Source of the DNA: Seinonella peptonophila
Lineage (GTDB): Bacteria > Bacillota > Bacilli > Thermoactinomycetales > Thermoactinomycetaceae
DNA: 64,000 bases
NCBI RefSeq assembly: GCF_900129355.1
Contig: NZ_FQVL01000006.1
Location: forward strand, 1-64,000
Direction of reading: 5' to 3'
In this document: one piece after another, positions 20,141-29,248 of the stretch
Position numbering within the stretch: position 1 is the first letter of the stretch
Layout: each line of letters starts with the position of its first letter
Program-made: the position numbers and the translations under genes
Notes under the pieces: generated by a model
Database searches by the model: none
The model's input: the letters and a program-made list of their open reading frames with translations, nothing else
Told to the model about the DNA's origin: nothing

Positions 20141-21427
20141 CTATTCATCCAATTCGTTGTTTTCATTCACTACTGTAGACCACTTTTGCTTTCGAGTTGA
20201 CAAATCTAACAATCCTAGCTTCTTGGCCACCCAAGGTGTTGTACTTGCTTGGAGCAGAATAGTACTCAGAATCGCTACAAAAGTACTTGCGACCAAAAAG
20301 TCCATATATTGAATTCCCATTCCTCCGATCATACCAACTAAAGCCGCGGGAATCACTCCTGTTTCCCTGGTCCAAAAAAAGAAAAGCCACTCATTTTTCT
20401 GCCATTTTGCTCGTCGATCCGGTAAAAGTGAAGCTAGCACGGTTAGCGGACGAGCTATAAAGATGAAGATCATCGCAATAGCCAAGGCAATCCAACCATA
20501 TTTCGCCAAAACATGAAATTGAATCTGGCTACCCAATAACACAAAGATCAACATCCGCATTTTTAAACTAACTGTTTCAAGAAATGCATGTGCCTTTTGC
20601 TCTACTTCTACCTCGGTTGAAATCCGAAAAACATCAGCATTTGCAAAAATCAGCCCTGCTACAAAAACACTCATAAAACCACTTGTATGCAATTTCTCCG
20701 CTACTAGGAAACTTGCGAATACAGCAATGGTGATCATTGTGGGCACAAATCCTTGAAACACAGCCAAGCGATGATTTGAGATCAGAAAAGTTGTAATAAA
20801 TCCAATCACTGCACCAATTATGATCCCTCCAAGAGAAAGTTGGAGAAATTGGAGAAAAATATCCCCAGATATGGATGAAGATCTTATCAGCATGCCGATT
20901 ATCATTGTCGTTAAAATTGCCCCAGTAGCATCTGTAAAGGCAGACTCTGTTATAACTGTTTGCGCAACCTTATTTCGAATTGGATATTTATAAAAAATTG
21001 GCACGAGTGCAGCTGGATCAGTCGAGGCTAATATTGCGCCCAGTAGGAAAGCTATCATTAGTGGTATATGGAATAATACGTTAGCTGCGAATCCAACCAC
21101 GGCAGCTGTAATAACAACACCCAAGGTAGCAAGAAGCGTAACCGAAATCCAAACCTGCTTGAGCACATTTAAATGTGTGATCGTACCTCCATGATATAGG
21201 ATAAAGGCGGCTCCTATTAATAAAATGCCTTCATTTAAAATTGAATTGGAAGGAATATTTACAATGCCAAAAGCGCTGGGACCAATCAGCATTCCGGCGA
21301 TTAAAAAGACTGCAACATCTGGAATATTTATCTTCTCTGCTAAAGCGCCTGCAATAGTAGCAACGATAAAGATGAACAGGATGTTGAGTAAAATGTGTTG
21401 TGCAGCTTCTACAACGGCTGAATGCAT
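20141..21427 (-). CDS. Cation/proton antiporter (CPA1/NhaP-like)
   Basis: 428 residues, about 12-13 membrane segments and no cytoplasmic TrkA-type domain. Family motifs are FLIAGMLIGPSAFG, GAILASTDPAALVPIF and ESAFTDATGAILT, the last being the ion-binding Asp pair region with TD in place of the common ND. It should exchange Na+ or K+ for H+. The 5' leader (21450-21500) holds a strong terminator-like hairpin that matches the leader of the unrelated antiporter gene at 42966-44261, suggesting shared control by a leader RNA. Confidence 0.88.
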   Translation of the reverse strand: MHSAVVEAAQHILLNILFIFIVATIAGALAEKINIPDVAVFLIAGMLIGPSAFGIVNIPSNSILNEGILLIGAAFILYHGGTITHLNVLKQVWISVTLLATLGVVITAAVVGFAANVLFHIPLMIAFLLGAILASTDPAALVPIFYKYPIRNKVAQTVITESAFTDATGAILTTMIIGMLIRSSSISGDIFLQFLQLSLGGIIIGAVIGFITTFLISNHRLAVFQGFVPTMITIAVFASFLVAEKLHTSGFMSVFVAGLIFANADVFRISTEVEVEQKAHAFLETVSLKMRMLIFVLLGSQIQFHVLAKYGWIALAIAMIFIFIARPLTVLASLLPDRRAKWQKNEWLFFFWTRETGVIPAALVGMIGGMGIQYMDFLVASTFVAILSTILLQASTTPWVAKKLGLLDLSTRKQKWSTVVNENNELDE

Positions 21428-21449
21428 ATTTTTCTCTTCCTTTCAAAAT

Positions 21450-21500
21450 AAAAAGAGCCTGTCAAAGACCCAATACGGGTCTTATTGACAGGCTCCTCCA
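21450..21500 (-). promoter_or_regulatory. Antiporter leader with terminator hairpin (candidate cation riboswitch)
   Basis: On the minus strand the leader reads GGAGGAGCCTGTCA, then an inner hairpin GACCC/GGGTC, then TCTTTGACAGGCTC and a T-run, 25 bp before the start codon. GGAGGAGCCTGTCA, the TCTTTGA and the CAGG arm recur in the leader at 44286-44356. Two transporters of unrelated families sharing this leader fits an ion-sensing attenuator such as the Na+-I (DUF1646) class; the class name is not verified. Confidence 0.55.
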
Positions 21501-21628
21501 GATCAAACATATTTATTCATTTGGTAAATATAAAAATAATTCCTATCTCCTACAAAAGAAGCAATCCATCAGTTTGTCCATATGAATTCATTATACTTTA
21601 TGATTCTGTGTTAACAAGGATTTTTGCA

Positions 21629-22903
21629 TCAACGTGTCTGTAATGTATCTACCTTTTTGGATGGTGAAACAGTTTTCTTATTATTTGTACTTCGGTTTAC
21701 TCCACTCATCATCAAAGTTGAGGTTGGCTTTGTTGTTTGCGTTGTCTGCTTACTGTGATCTTTATGTGCAGTAGTTAATTTTGATTCTTGTTTATGCTCT
21801 GTTTGACGATCTGACTTTTTAACAATCGTTTGACGATCTGATTTCTTGTTGGTAATGGCATGTAATTCCTTTAACTCCATCCGTTCAGGCTGTTCATAAG
21901 GTGCGTAAATACTTTTCGTTACAAAATCATGCTGACTTTTTGTTTCAGGAACGGAAAAAAGATTACGATCCATGACAGAATTGCCAACTAACAAAAAGAC
22001 AAACATCATCACAGCAACTGTACCAACAATGCGCCAACGATATTGTTTGATTTGTACAAACTTCAGTTTTTCATTTGAACCGTTTTCTACCTGCTTTTGA
22101 GATGCAGAGCTTTTTACGATGCTTGTTTGACAAACTTGATAATAAACATTGAGTAGTTTTTGTCTCATCTCTTCAGCCGATTGAAAGCGCTTATATCTCC
22201 TAATGCTAATTCCTTGTTGAATCAACTTTATTAATTCAGCTGGCAATTCTACGCCAATATGGTCAGGATCAAAAATCGCTTGGTCAACCAAAACCTGATG
22301 ATCCCGCCCATTTTGCGTAGGCGTTTTACCTGTTACCATCTCATATAAAACAATACTCAATGCATATAAATCGGTCGAATTACTAAGATAAAATCCCTGG
22401 TACTGCTCAGGCGCGAGATAAAAACGCACCTCATCCTCTATTAGTAAATGTTGATCTTCATGTAGATTTGGCGCTTCCATATACAGAAGCTTAAATATGC
22501 CTTGTTTTGTACAAAAAATATGACGTGGCTGAACTTGCTGATGTTGGATACCCATATCATGTATGTACGCTAGCGCATCACATAGTTGAATTGCGATTGC
22601 TAACGCTTTATCAACTGGTAGTGGAGCTTCATTTTTGATCATGGACTGTAGGGACTCTCCCTGCATATCCTCCATTACAATATAAGGTGGCTGTTCATCT
22701 GTTTCTATATCATATATTTTGATTAAATTTGTATGTTCGATCTCTTTAAATGTATTCATATTTCTTACTGGACGAACGGTTTGCTTCAAAACTGTTTTAA
22801 TCAATACAAATCGATTTTCGATTGTATCTTTTGCCCGAAAAAGTTTTCCGGTTTCACTTTCCTCAATGAGTTGTAATTGATCATATCGCCGATTTGTAAA
22901 CAC
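21629..22903 (-). CDS. Membrane-anchored Ser/Thr pseudokinase (PrkC-like fold)
   Basis: 424 residues: kinase-like domain about 8-255, a single membrane segment near 290-310 (VGTVAVMMFVFLLVG) and a Lys/Thr-rich outer tail. The fold is clear from Lys36 in VLIKTVLK, APEQ at 164-167 and DLYALSIVLYEMVTG. The catalytic loop HRDVKPxN instead reads HQQVQPRH (121-128) and DFG reads YME (141-143), so the base Asp and the metal Asp are both gone. It is therefore likely inactive as a kinase. The start GTG at 22903 follows GGAGGTGG at long spacing. No PASTA repeats are seen outside. Confidence 0.8.
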   Translation of the reverse strand: MFTNRRYDQLQLIEESETGKLFRAKDTIENRFVLIKTVLKQTVRPVRNMNTFKEIEHTNLIKIYDIETDEQPPYIVMEDMQGESLQSMIKNEAPLPVDKALAIAIQLCDALAYIHDMGIQHQQVQPRHIFCTKQGIFKLLYMEAPNLHEDQHLLIEDEVRFYLAPEQYQGFYLSNSTDLYALSIVLYEMVTGKTPTQNGRDHQVLVDQAIFDPDHIGVELPAELIKLIQQGISIRRYKRFQSAEEMRQKLLNVYYQVCQTSIVKSSASQKQVENGSNEKLKFVQIKQYRWRIVGTVAVMMFVFLLVGNSVMDRNLFSVPETKSQHDFVTKSIYAPYEQPERMELKELHAITNKKSDRQTIVKKSDRQTEHKQESKLTTAHKDHSKQTTQTTKPTSTLMMSGVNRSTNNKKTVSPSKKVDTLQTR

Positions 22904-23010
22904 GGATCGTTAACCACCTCCATGCAACCATCCATGTTACTAGCATACCATAAATCAAAACATTGTTAATTAGATATATTTCTATTTTTAATATATATGA
23001 GTCACCTCAT

Positions 23011-23290
23011 AGCGTTTGTAAACAAAGTCGATTTCTATCAAATATTTCACGACTCCATTTCCGGCTACGAAGGTGTCTTCACAGCGCCGTGTCTGCTCGC
23101 TCAGAGGGTACCAACTTGGCTATGCGCGTCATCGTGAGACTTGGAGCGTTAGCTCTTAGCGAGAGGTGAGCATGGCGTGTGCAGATAATACTACCACCTA
23201 TTCTTCGCTACACTTAACAAGGATTTGTAGCGCTAGAAATAGAGCTTTGCCGATCACCACTTCACCCGCTCATTCGATCTTTCTACATGT
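23011..23290 (-). mobile_element. Terminator-associated structured repeat, copy C (diverged)
   Basis: The left end TTGTAAACAAAGTCG...CAAATATTTCAC parallels the TTGTAGACAAAGTA...CAATATTTCAC end of copy D, and the middle shares CTACGAAGGTGTCTTCA, CTGCTCGCTCAGAGGGTA and ACTACCACCTATTCTTCGC. The other end (about 23250-23290) resembles copy D less well. It fills the gap between the pseudokinase and the phosphatase gene; no coding capacity is seen. Confidence 0.65.
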
Positions 23291-23336
23291 ATGATCGGTT
23301 TGTGATTGTGGTTCACGTGACGCTCCGATCCGGCTA

Positions 23337-24656
23337 CTACTTAATGAATGTGAACAGTTCTTTCGCAATCTCGGTATTATCGAGCAAACCAGTAAAATGC
23401 TGCTTTCCAGGGCCAAATGCATAGACCGGCACATCTTCTCCTGTATGTCCATTTGTGGTCCAGCCGACCCGTGAACGCTTTGTAAAAATTGTCTCTAATG
23501 CTTGATCTACTTGATCTAGATTTTTTGATTGGACAGCTAATTTCACACGTTGTATCTCCTCTTGGCGAAGCGGAAACTGAATATGCTTCTTTAAAGTCTC
23601 CTCAATATCTTTTGATTTCAGCACTTCTTTGGCAATTAAATCAGGTGTATGTTTCACTTGCTTAATCACTTGTGGAGTAAATCGATAGCCATCCCCATTG
23701 CCAACTGTTAGTCCTCCTGTTGAATGATCAGCGGTAGCTAAGACAAGCGTCTCTTGATCTTGCTTTGCAAAGTCTACACCAGCTTGAACAGCCTGTTCAA
23801 ATTCATTCACCTCACTCATCGCCGCTACAATATCATGATCATGACCAGCCGTATCAATTTGGCTTCCTTCAACCATTAGAAAAAAACCATCTGGATTTTT
23901 GCTCAAACGTTTAATCGCTGCTTTCGTCATCTCTGCTAAATGGGGCATCTGTGCAGGTCGATCAATTGCCTTTGGCATCGCCTTTGGAGAAAATAAACCT
24001 AAGATATGGTCTCCGCCATGATGCAATTGTTGTCGATTTTGAACGAACTGATATCCAGCCTGCACAAATTCAGCCGCAACATTTCTATCATTGCGTACAA
24101 AAAAGTCCCGTCCGCCTCCTAATAAGATATCCACTTTGGGCTTCCCGTTGATCTTATCGTCTATTAAGTCATCAGCAATTTGGTTCTCCATCGATCGATG
24201 AACTTCGTGTGCAGCAAAAGCAGCAGGAGTTGCATGCGTTAAATGTGTGGTTACGACAAGTCCTGTTGATTTACCAACTTGTTTTGCCTCTTCTAAAATT
24301 GTCTTGATTCGTTTTTTATGTAGATCGACGGCAATCGCCCCGTTATATGTTTTCTTTCCTGTTGCCATGGCGGTAGCCGCTGCTGCAGAATCCGTAATCT
24401 CCTCTTTTGGATCAGATGATTGGGTCATTTGAAATCCAACTAAATATTGATCAAAAAAAGTCTGCTTCAATGGTCTTTGATGTTCACCATTTTGCATGTA
24501 CCGATATGTAGATAAATAAGAGATACCCATTCCATCGCCAATGAAAAGAATCACATTTTTTGGTTTAAGCTGCGATTGTGCCTGCTCTATACCAATCCTC
24601 AAAGGCAAAGTCGATTGTAGCAATAGCATGATCAAGAGGGAAACAACTATTTTCAT
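23337..24656 (-). CDS. Alkaline phosphatase (PhoA family), secreted
   Basis: Hydrolyses phosphomonoesters outside the cell. With the ATG at 24656, preceded by GGGAG, the protein has 439 residues and begins with a signal peptide, MKIVVSLLIMLLLQSTLPL. Metal site FIGDGMG, nucleophile region DSAAAATAMATGKKT (Ser in DSA), VEGSQIDTAGHDHD and TADHSTGG are all present. A further 33 in-frame codons upstream are not expected to be translated. It stands alone, ahead of repeat copy C. No clear PhoP box was made out. Confidence 0.93.
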   Translation of the reverse strand: MKIVVSLLIMLLLQSTLPLRIGIEQAQSQLKPKNVILFIGDGMGISYLSTYRYMQNGEHQRPLKQTFFDQYLVGFQMTQSSDPKEEITDSAAAATAMATGKKTYNGAIAVDLHKKRIKTILEEAKQVGKSTGLVVTTHLTHATPAAFAAHEVHRSMENQIADDLIDDKINGKPKVDILLGGGRDFFVRNDRNVAAEFVQAGYQFVQNRQQLHHGGDHILGLFSPKAMPKAIDRPAQMPHLAEMTKAAIKRLSKNPDGFFLMVEGSQIDTAGHDHDIVAAMSEVNEFEQAVQAGVDFAKQDQETLVLATADHSTGGLTVGNGDGYRFTPQVIKQVKHTPDLIAKEVLKSKDIEETLKKHIQFPLRQEEIQRVKLAVQSKNLDQVDQALETIFTKRSRVGWTTNGHTGEDVPVYAFGPGKQHFTGLLDNTEIAKELFTFIK

Positions 24657-24885
24657 CACCGATCTACTCCCTGCAATTGATATATATAATTTTATGATAA
24701 AATAAATAAATTCATTCACATAAAGCGTGTTAAGATGGGAAAAAGCATTGTACAAACAAAAATTTGAAAAATGCGAGACTGTCCAAAGACGTTCATTTTA
24801 TATAGCTGTAATGGATTTGATTTTAGAATATGAAAATAGTGCTTCGATTTCATTAAACTCGAAATCATAGGTAAGGAGTTCTTTT

Positions 24886-26658
24886 ATGAAAGAGAATAAA
24901 ATCACAAAAATAAATCTGAAACAATTGCTTCGACTGATTCAATTCTCGACACTGCCAAAAGGGCCCATCATACTTATCTTGATCCTCTCTTTGCTTCAAA
25001 CCACAACTGGACTCATTGTTCCTTGGTTTACCAAAGATTTAATCGATGTACTCTCAGTATCAAGTTTAAACATCATGAAAATATGTATGTTGGCGGGAGC
25101 TTTTCTTATTCAAGCTGCATCTGGCGCTTTTTCTACTTATTATCTAGCCTTTCTAGGAGAAAAGGTTGTCGCAAACCTTCGCAAACGATTATGGAAGCAT
25201 ACACTTTATTTACCAATCTCCTACTTTGATCAACATCGTTCTGGAGAAAGTATTAGTCGAATTAATAATGACACTACGATTGTAAAAGAACTGATCACCA
25301 AACAACTGATTTCGATCTTTACAGGTATGATCTCGTTGATTGGTTCGCTTTGTCTCTTATTTTATCTTGATTGGTCGATGACCCTTATTATGTTGATTGC
25401 TGTCCCTATTATGTTTCTAGTCATGCGACCGATTGGTAATAAAATTTATCAAATCTCAAAGCAATTACAAGCAGAAACTGCTAAGTTTACAAGCGTTTTA
25501 ACACAGGTTGTCTCTGAAATTCGATTGGTGAAAGCATATACAGCAGAAAATGTGGAACAAAGAAATGGCGAAGCATCAATTGAAAATCTACGTCAATCTG
25601 GATTAAAAGAAGCAAAGGTGTTTGCTATTCTTCAACCGTTTATGTCATTGATTATGATGTTGATGTTAGGACTCGTGATTGGTTATGGAGGTTACCGTGT
25701 CGCAACCCATGCTTTGAGCGCTGGCGCATTGGTTGCCTATATCATGTACTTATTCCAAATTCTCATGCCACTCACCATGATGACTCAATTTTTTACAAGT
25801 TTACAAAAAGCATTTGGTGCCACAGAAAGAATGATTGAAATGCTAGAGTGGGAAACAGAGCCAAAAGTAACACATGCACCCTCCATTCACTCCAATCAAC
25901 CGATTCATATCAAACAGCTTTCATTTACTTATCAGCAAATCGATGAGCCAAATTATATCTTAAAAGATATAAATGTAACGATTCCTCCTGCAAAAGTAAC
26001 AGCTATTGTGGGACCAAGCGGCGGTGGAAAAACGACCTTATTCTCTTTAATCGAGCGTTTTTACAGACCAACTTCTGGTGAAATCCTGCTCGGTGAACAA
26101 TCGATTCAAACATTCTCGCTTCAAAATTGGCGAGATCAAATTCGCTATGTATCACAGGAAAGTCCGTTACTAGCAGGCACGATTCGCGAAAATATAAGTT
26201 ATGGAATGAAGCGTGAGGTTACAGATGAAGAAATCGTTTCGGCAGCAAAGCTTTCATTTGCGGATGCATTTATTAGTCAACTGCCAAAAGGATATGATAG
26301 TGAAGTTGGAGAAAGAGGAATCAAACTCTCAGGTGGTCAACGTCAGCGGATCGCAATCGCCCGAGCGCTTCTGCATAACCCTCAAATTCTTATGCTAGAT
26401 GAGGCTACATCAAATCTTGATTCAAAGGCAGAAGAAGTCGTCCAAAAAGCATTACAGAACCTGATGAAAGGCAGAACCACATTAATTATTGCCCATCGGC
26501 TTTCAACAGTAATCGATGCTGATCAAATTCTAGTGATCGAACAAGGGAGATTAACTGGTCAAGGGACTCACGACCAATTGCTATCGAGTCATCGCCTCTA
26601 TCAACAATTGGTTCAACAGCAATTCAAATGGAATCGGTCACATGAGCATCAATCTTGA
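24886..26658 (+). CDS. ABC transporter, permease-ATPase fusion (BmrA-like exporter)
   Basis: 590 residues: a six-helix exporter domain (about 20-310) and a C-terminal ATPase with Walker A GPSGGGKTT, signature LSGGQRQRIAIARAL and Walker B ILMLDEATSNLD. It is a half-transporter that would act as a homodimer, exporting drugs or lipids. ATG follows AAGGAG. The TGA stop lies inside the 20-nt direct repeat (26644-26663) that borders repeat copy D. Confidence 0.93.
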   Translation: MKENKITKINLKQLLRLIQFSTLPKGPIILILILSLLQTTTGLIVPWFTKDLIDVLSVSSLNIMKICMLAGAFLIQAASGAFSTYYLAFLGEKVVANLRKRLWKHTLYLPISYFDQHRSGESISRINNDTTIVKELITKQLISIFTGMISLIGSLCLLFYLDWSMTLIMLIAVPIMFLVMRPIGNKIYQISKQLQAETAKFTSVLTQVVSEIRLVKAYTAENVEQRNGEASIENLRQSGLKEAKVFAILQPFMSLIMMLMLGLVIGYGGYRVATHALSAGALVAYIMYLFQILMPLTMMTQFFTSLQKAFGATERMIEMLEWETEPKVTHAPSIHSNQPIHIKQLSFTYQQIDEPNYILKDINVTIPPAKVTAIVGPSGGGKTTLFSLIERFYRPTSGEILLGEQSIQTFSLQNWRDQIRYVSQESPLLAGTIRENISYGMKREVTDEEIVSAAKLSFADAFISQLPKGYDSEVGERGIKLSGGQRQRIAIARALLHNPQILMLDEATSNLDSKAEEVVQKALQNLMKGRTTLIIAHRLSTVIDADQILVIEQGRLTGQGTHDQLLSSHRLYQQLVQQQFKWNRSHEHQS

Positions 26659-26663
26659 TGCTT
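26644..26663 (+). repeat. 20-nt direct repeat/terminator hairpin, left flank of copy D
   Basis: A hairpin AGCATCA/TGATGCT. The same 20 nt with one mismatch stands at 26940-26959. The two copies abut the two ends of element D exactly, as a target-site duplication would. The ABC transporter stop lies in this copy. Confidence 0.85.
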
Positions 26664-26939
26664 CAGATTGTAGACAAAGTAGAGGTTCCGTCAATATTTC
26701 ACATTTCGCCTCCATTTCAAGCTACGAAGATGTCTTCAAGGCGCCACGACTGCTCGCTCAGGGCGGTATCAACTCGGCTATCGCCTCAGACAGTACTACC
26801 GCCTATTCTTTTCTACACAGTCGTGGCTTTGTAGCGCCTGAAAGTCGCTCCGCAGCGAAATATTGACTCCACGATTTCTCCTTCTTCTACCCAGTTATAC
26901 AAACCTCTTCACTCGTTCATTAGGTTTTTCATCAGTCTG
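26664..26939 (-). mobile_element. Terminator-associated structured repeat, copy D
   Basis: In inverted orientation relative to copies A and F: left end CAGATTGTAGACAAAGTA, then GGTTCCGTCAATATTTCAC; right end TTTTTCATCAGTCTG. Pairing arms CCACGACTG (26743-26751) with CAGTCGTGG (26818-26826) and GGCGGTA (26762-26768) with TACCGCC (26797-26803). It is 276 bp, noncoding, and flanked on both sides by the same 20-nt hairpin. The convergent neighbours each keep their stop codon inside their own copy of the flank. Confidence 0.85.
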
Positions 26940-26970
26940 GAGCATCAATCATGATGCTTTTGTTTTTTTC
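26940..26970 (+). terminator. Terminator hairpin, right flank of copy D
   Basis: Hairpin AGCATCA/TGATGCT followed by TTTTGTTTTTTTC on the plus strand. The first 20 nt (26940-26959) duplicate 26644-26663 with one mismatch. The stop of the germination permease gene on the minus strand lies within it. Confidence 0.8.
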
Positions 26971-28082
26971 TTACGGGAACGGATTTTATAGATAAGAAAA
27001 TAGACAATGGGTACAAACTTAACAAAGAACAAGAAGTATTCAATCCAATTAGATTCAATAGCAAAATAGTATTCTGAGGTGAATTTTTCAAGAAATGAAC
27101 TGACCCCAAGTAAAACAAGCGCAACGATGGCAGGTATATAACGTTTTTTTTCCATCTGAATATGAAAGTATTGAAAAATCAATGAAGAGCAGATATAGAT
27201 TAGTAAGGCGATTTTTAAAATCAATGTTATTGACCAAATAGCGACAAATAATGGATCAAGGTTTTCTAAAAACTCTCCTATCAAAATATGACGTACTAAC
27301 TCCAACAATGGATAGCGTAAATGAGCACCTAAATGTGGCCCTACTAACATCAAACCAACGATCCAATAGATAAAGATGATAAAAAGACTTACTCCTGCTG
27401 AAATATAGATGGGTTTCATCGGTTTTTGTTTTAGATCAAATCGTGGAGCAAGAAATAAAACCATGATTAAATCTGCGATCCAATTTGATATAAACAATGT
27501 TGCATAACCTATTTTTAAAGGTTCAAAATGGGTAAAAAGCGCGATCCCAGCGTTAAGATCAATGTCCCGAACCATCAGAGGAACAAAAAATGTTGTCACT
27601 AGAAAAATTAAGATAAATATCCCATCAGATAAATAAACAATAGAACGTAACCCAGAAGAAGCAGCGATTGCCGCACATAATAAAATAACCCCAGTTATGA
27701 CAAAATCAGGGGTATTCACTAGATAAATATAGCCAACAAAATCGGTATAATTGTTAAGATTAAGGATACTGATGGTTAAAAACATCGCTATGAATAAAGC
27801 AATTCCGATGGCGTGTAGCCAACTTCCGACAATTTTCTTGCCAAAATCGATCCATTTTTTTGTTGGATGCGTTTGGGCAAGTCGGACTGCAAAATAGATA
27901 AAAAATAGGCTTATAGGGTAAGCGAGTACAATTCCCCACCATCCTGAAAAATCACTTTTCAGGTACAAAGGTTGGATCATAAAAGCGATAGAAGAAGCAG
28001 CTGTATATAGAATAAACAAACGACTCAGTTGTCCAGAGGTGAATAATTGTCCTTCCTTCTCATTTTTCACTTGAATTTCCAT
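26949..28082 (-). CDS. Spore germination permease (GerAB/GerKB family)
   Basis: B-subunit of a nutrient germinant receptor in the spore inner membrane. The 377 residues form about ten membrane segments of the APC fold, with the family opening QLFTSGQLSRLFILYTAASSI region and SSGLRSIVYLSDGIF. It is last in the A-C-B operon and overlaps the C gene by 16 bp. Its TGA stop falls in the terminator copy at 26940-26959. The germinant recognised cannot be told. Confidence 0.93.
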   Translation of the reverse strand: MEIQVKNEKEGQLFTSGQLSRLFILYTAASSIAFMIQPLYLKSDFSGWWGIVLAYPISLFFIYFAVRLAQTHPTKKWIDFGKKIVGSWLHAIGIALFIAMFLTISILNLNNYTDFVGYIYLVNTPDFVITGVILLCAAIAASSGLRSIVYLSDGIFILIFLVTTFFVPLMVRDIDLNAGIALFTHFEPLKIGYATLFISNWIADLIMVLFLAPRFDLKQKPMKPIYISAGVSLFIIFIYWIVGLMLVGPHLGAHLRYPLLELVRHILIGEFLENLDPLFVAIWSITLILKIALLIYICSSLIFQYFHIQMEKKRYIPAIVALVLLGVSSFLEKFTSEYYFAIESNWIEYFLFFVKFVPIVYFLIYKIRSRKKKTKAS

Positions 28083-29248
28083 AGCGAATCACCCTCTAAG
28101 CCAGAGTGTTTAATATAAATCTTTGGTTCTATTTCAAAAAAGACTTGTTTTTGATAGACATCTGGCCAGTTATCTTTTACTTGCTTCCATCGATTGGGAT
28201 ACCACCACTCTAAGCGATTTCCTAAGCGAAGCACATCAGCGCGTAAACGTTGTGTTTCTACTAATGCTTTTTTTAGATTTTTCGCCAACTTCTTCTTTAA
28301 TATATTCTCAAGCTGGTGCCATTGATGAGGCTTCGTGATACTCTCTTTGGTATCAGCAGAAACAATACTAGCATCTCCTAAGAGTTCGATATTATATACG
28401 ATTTGTTTTCCACGTAGTTTTGGCAGTATATTGGCATCAATTCGTTCAAATTCAACACTTATTTTCCCATGATCAACAGGAGATTGAAAAACAAATGTAG
28501 GACTTTTAATTTGTTTGATCACCCAAGAAAGCATACGTGCCTTTTCTGGTGCTATCTTACCAACCATTTGGTCATCTCTAAAAATGGCTGCCCCATCAGT
28601 TCCGGCCCATTCGGATTTCTTACCCTGCTCACTTACCATTGGCATCGTACCCATTGTCAGAAAAGAAACAGCTGTTCCTTGATCGGCATAATGTGCCAAT
28701 AGGAAATCACGAACTGTTGCCCCTAAAATCGTTTTTTGATTGGCAAATTCTCGTAGCACTTCACTAGGGGCACGTTCAAAAACTGGTGTAAGCTTCACTG
28801 TTTCTTTCGCTTTGCCCGGCGAAATGAGAATATACGTCTTAATATGGAAAGTAGGCTGTCTAGTAATCCATTCTAGCAAGGGAGTAATCCCCGACTGGGC
28901 ATAGTCACGACTAATAACAATTACACGAGTATGCCCCCAAGAGAGTTTCCGAGTTAAATCAGATTGAATTCGTTGAATCGCAAAAGGAATCGTCTTCCCT
29001 GTCTTACTCAAAGCAGCATAAGATCGCTCGCCCGTCCCCCCCCCTTGTAGGCTACCTGGAACTAAACGATTGGGTAAAGGTGCTGTTAAGGTTAACTCGA
29101 CTTCACCGGGCTTATTACCTTTGTCGACATAAACTCCTGTAATAAAAGTGCGATCATTTACCTCAATACTTGACCAACAACCTGTGCAGATGAAACAGAT
29201 ACAACTGATCAAAGCAAGCAGAAGCCAGCTCTTCAAGGTCACTTTCAT
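28067..29248 (-). CDS. Spore germination lipoprotein (GerAC family)
   Basis: C-subunit of the germinant receptor, anchored to the outer face of the spore inner membrane. The 393 residues start with a signal peptide and a lipobox ending in TGC (Cys24), followed by the typical WSSIEVNDRTFITGV. The C-terminal Ger(x)C domain closes with WKQVKDNWPDVY. It overlaps both neighbours (four bases with A, 16 with B), so translation is coupled. Confidence 0.94.
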   Translation of the reverse strand: MKVTLKSWLLLALISCICFICTGCWSSIEVNDRTFITGVYVDKGNKPGEVELTLTAPLPNRLVPGSLQGGGTGERSYAALSKTGKTIPFAIQRIQSDLTRKLSWGHTRVIVISRDYAQSGITPLLEWITRQPTFHIKTYILISPGKAKETVKLTPVFERAPSEVLREFANQKTILGATVRDFLLAHYADQGTAVSFLTMGTMPMVSEQGKKSEWAGTDGAAIFRDDQMVGKIAPEKARMLSWVIKQIKSPTFVFQSPVDHGKISVEFERIDANILPKLRGKQIVYNIELLGDASIVSADTKESITKPHQWHQLENILKKKLAKNLKKALVETQRLRADVLRLGNRLEWWYPNRWKQVKDNWPDVYQKQVFFEIEPKIYIKHSGLEGDSLWKFK

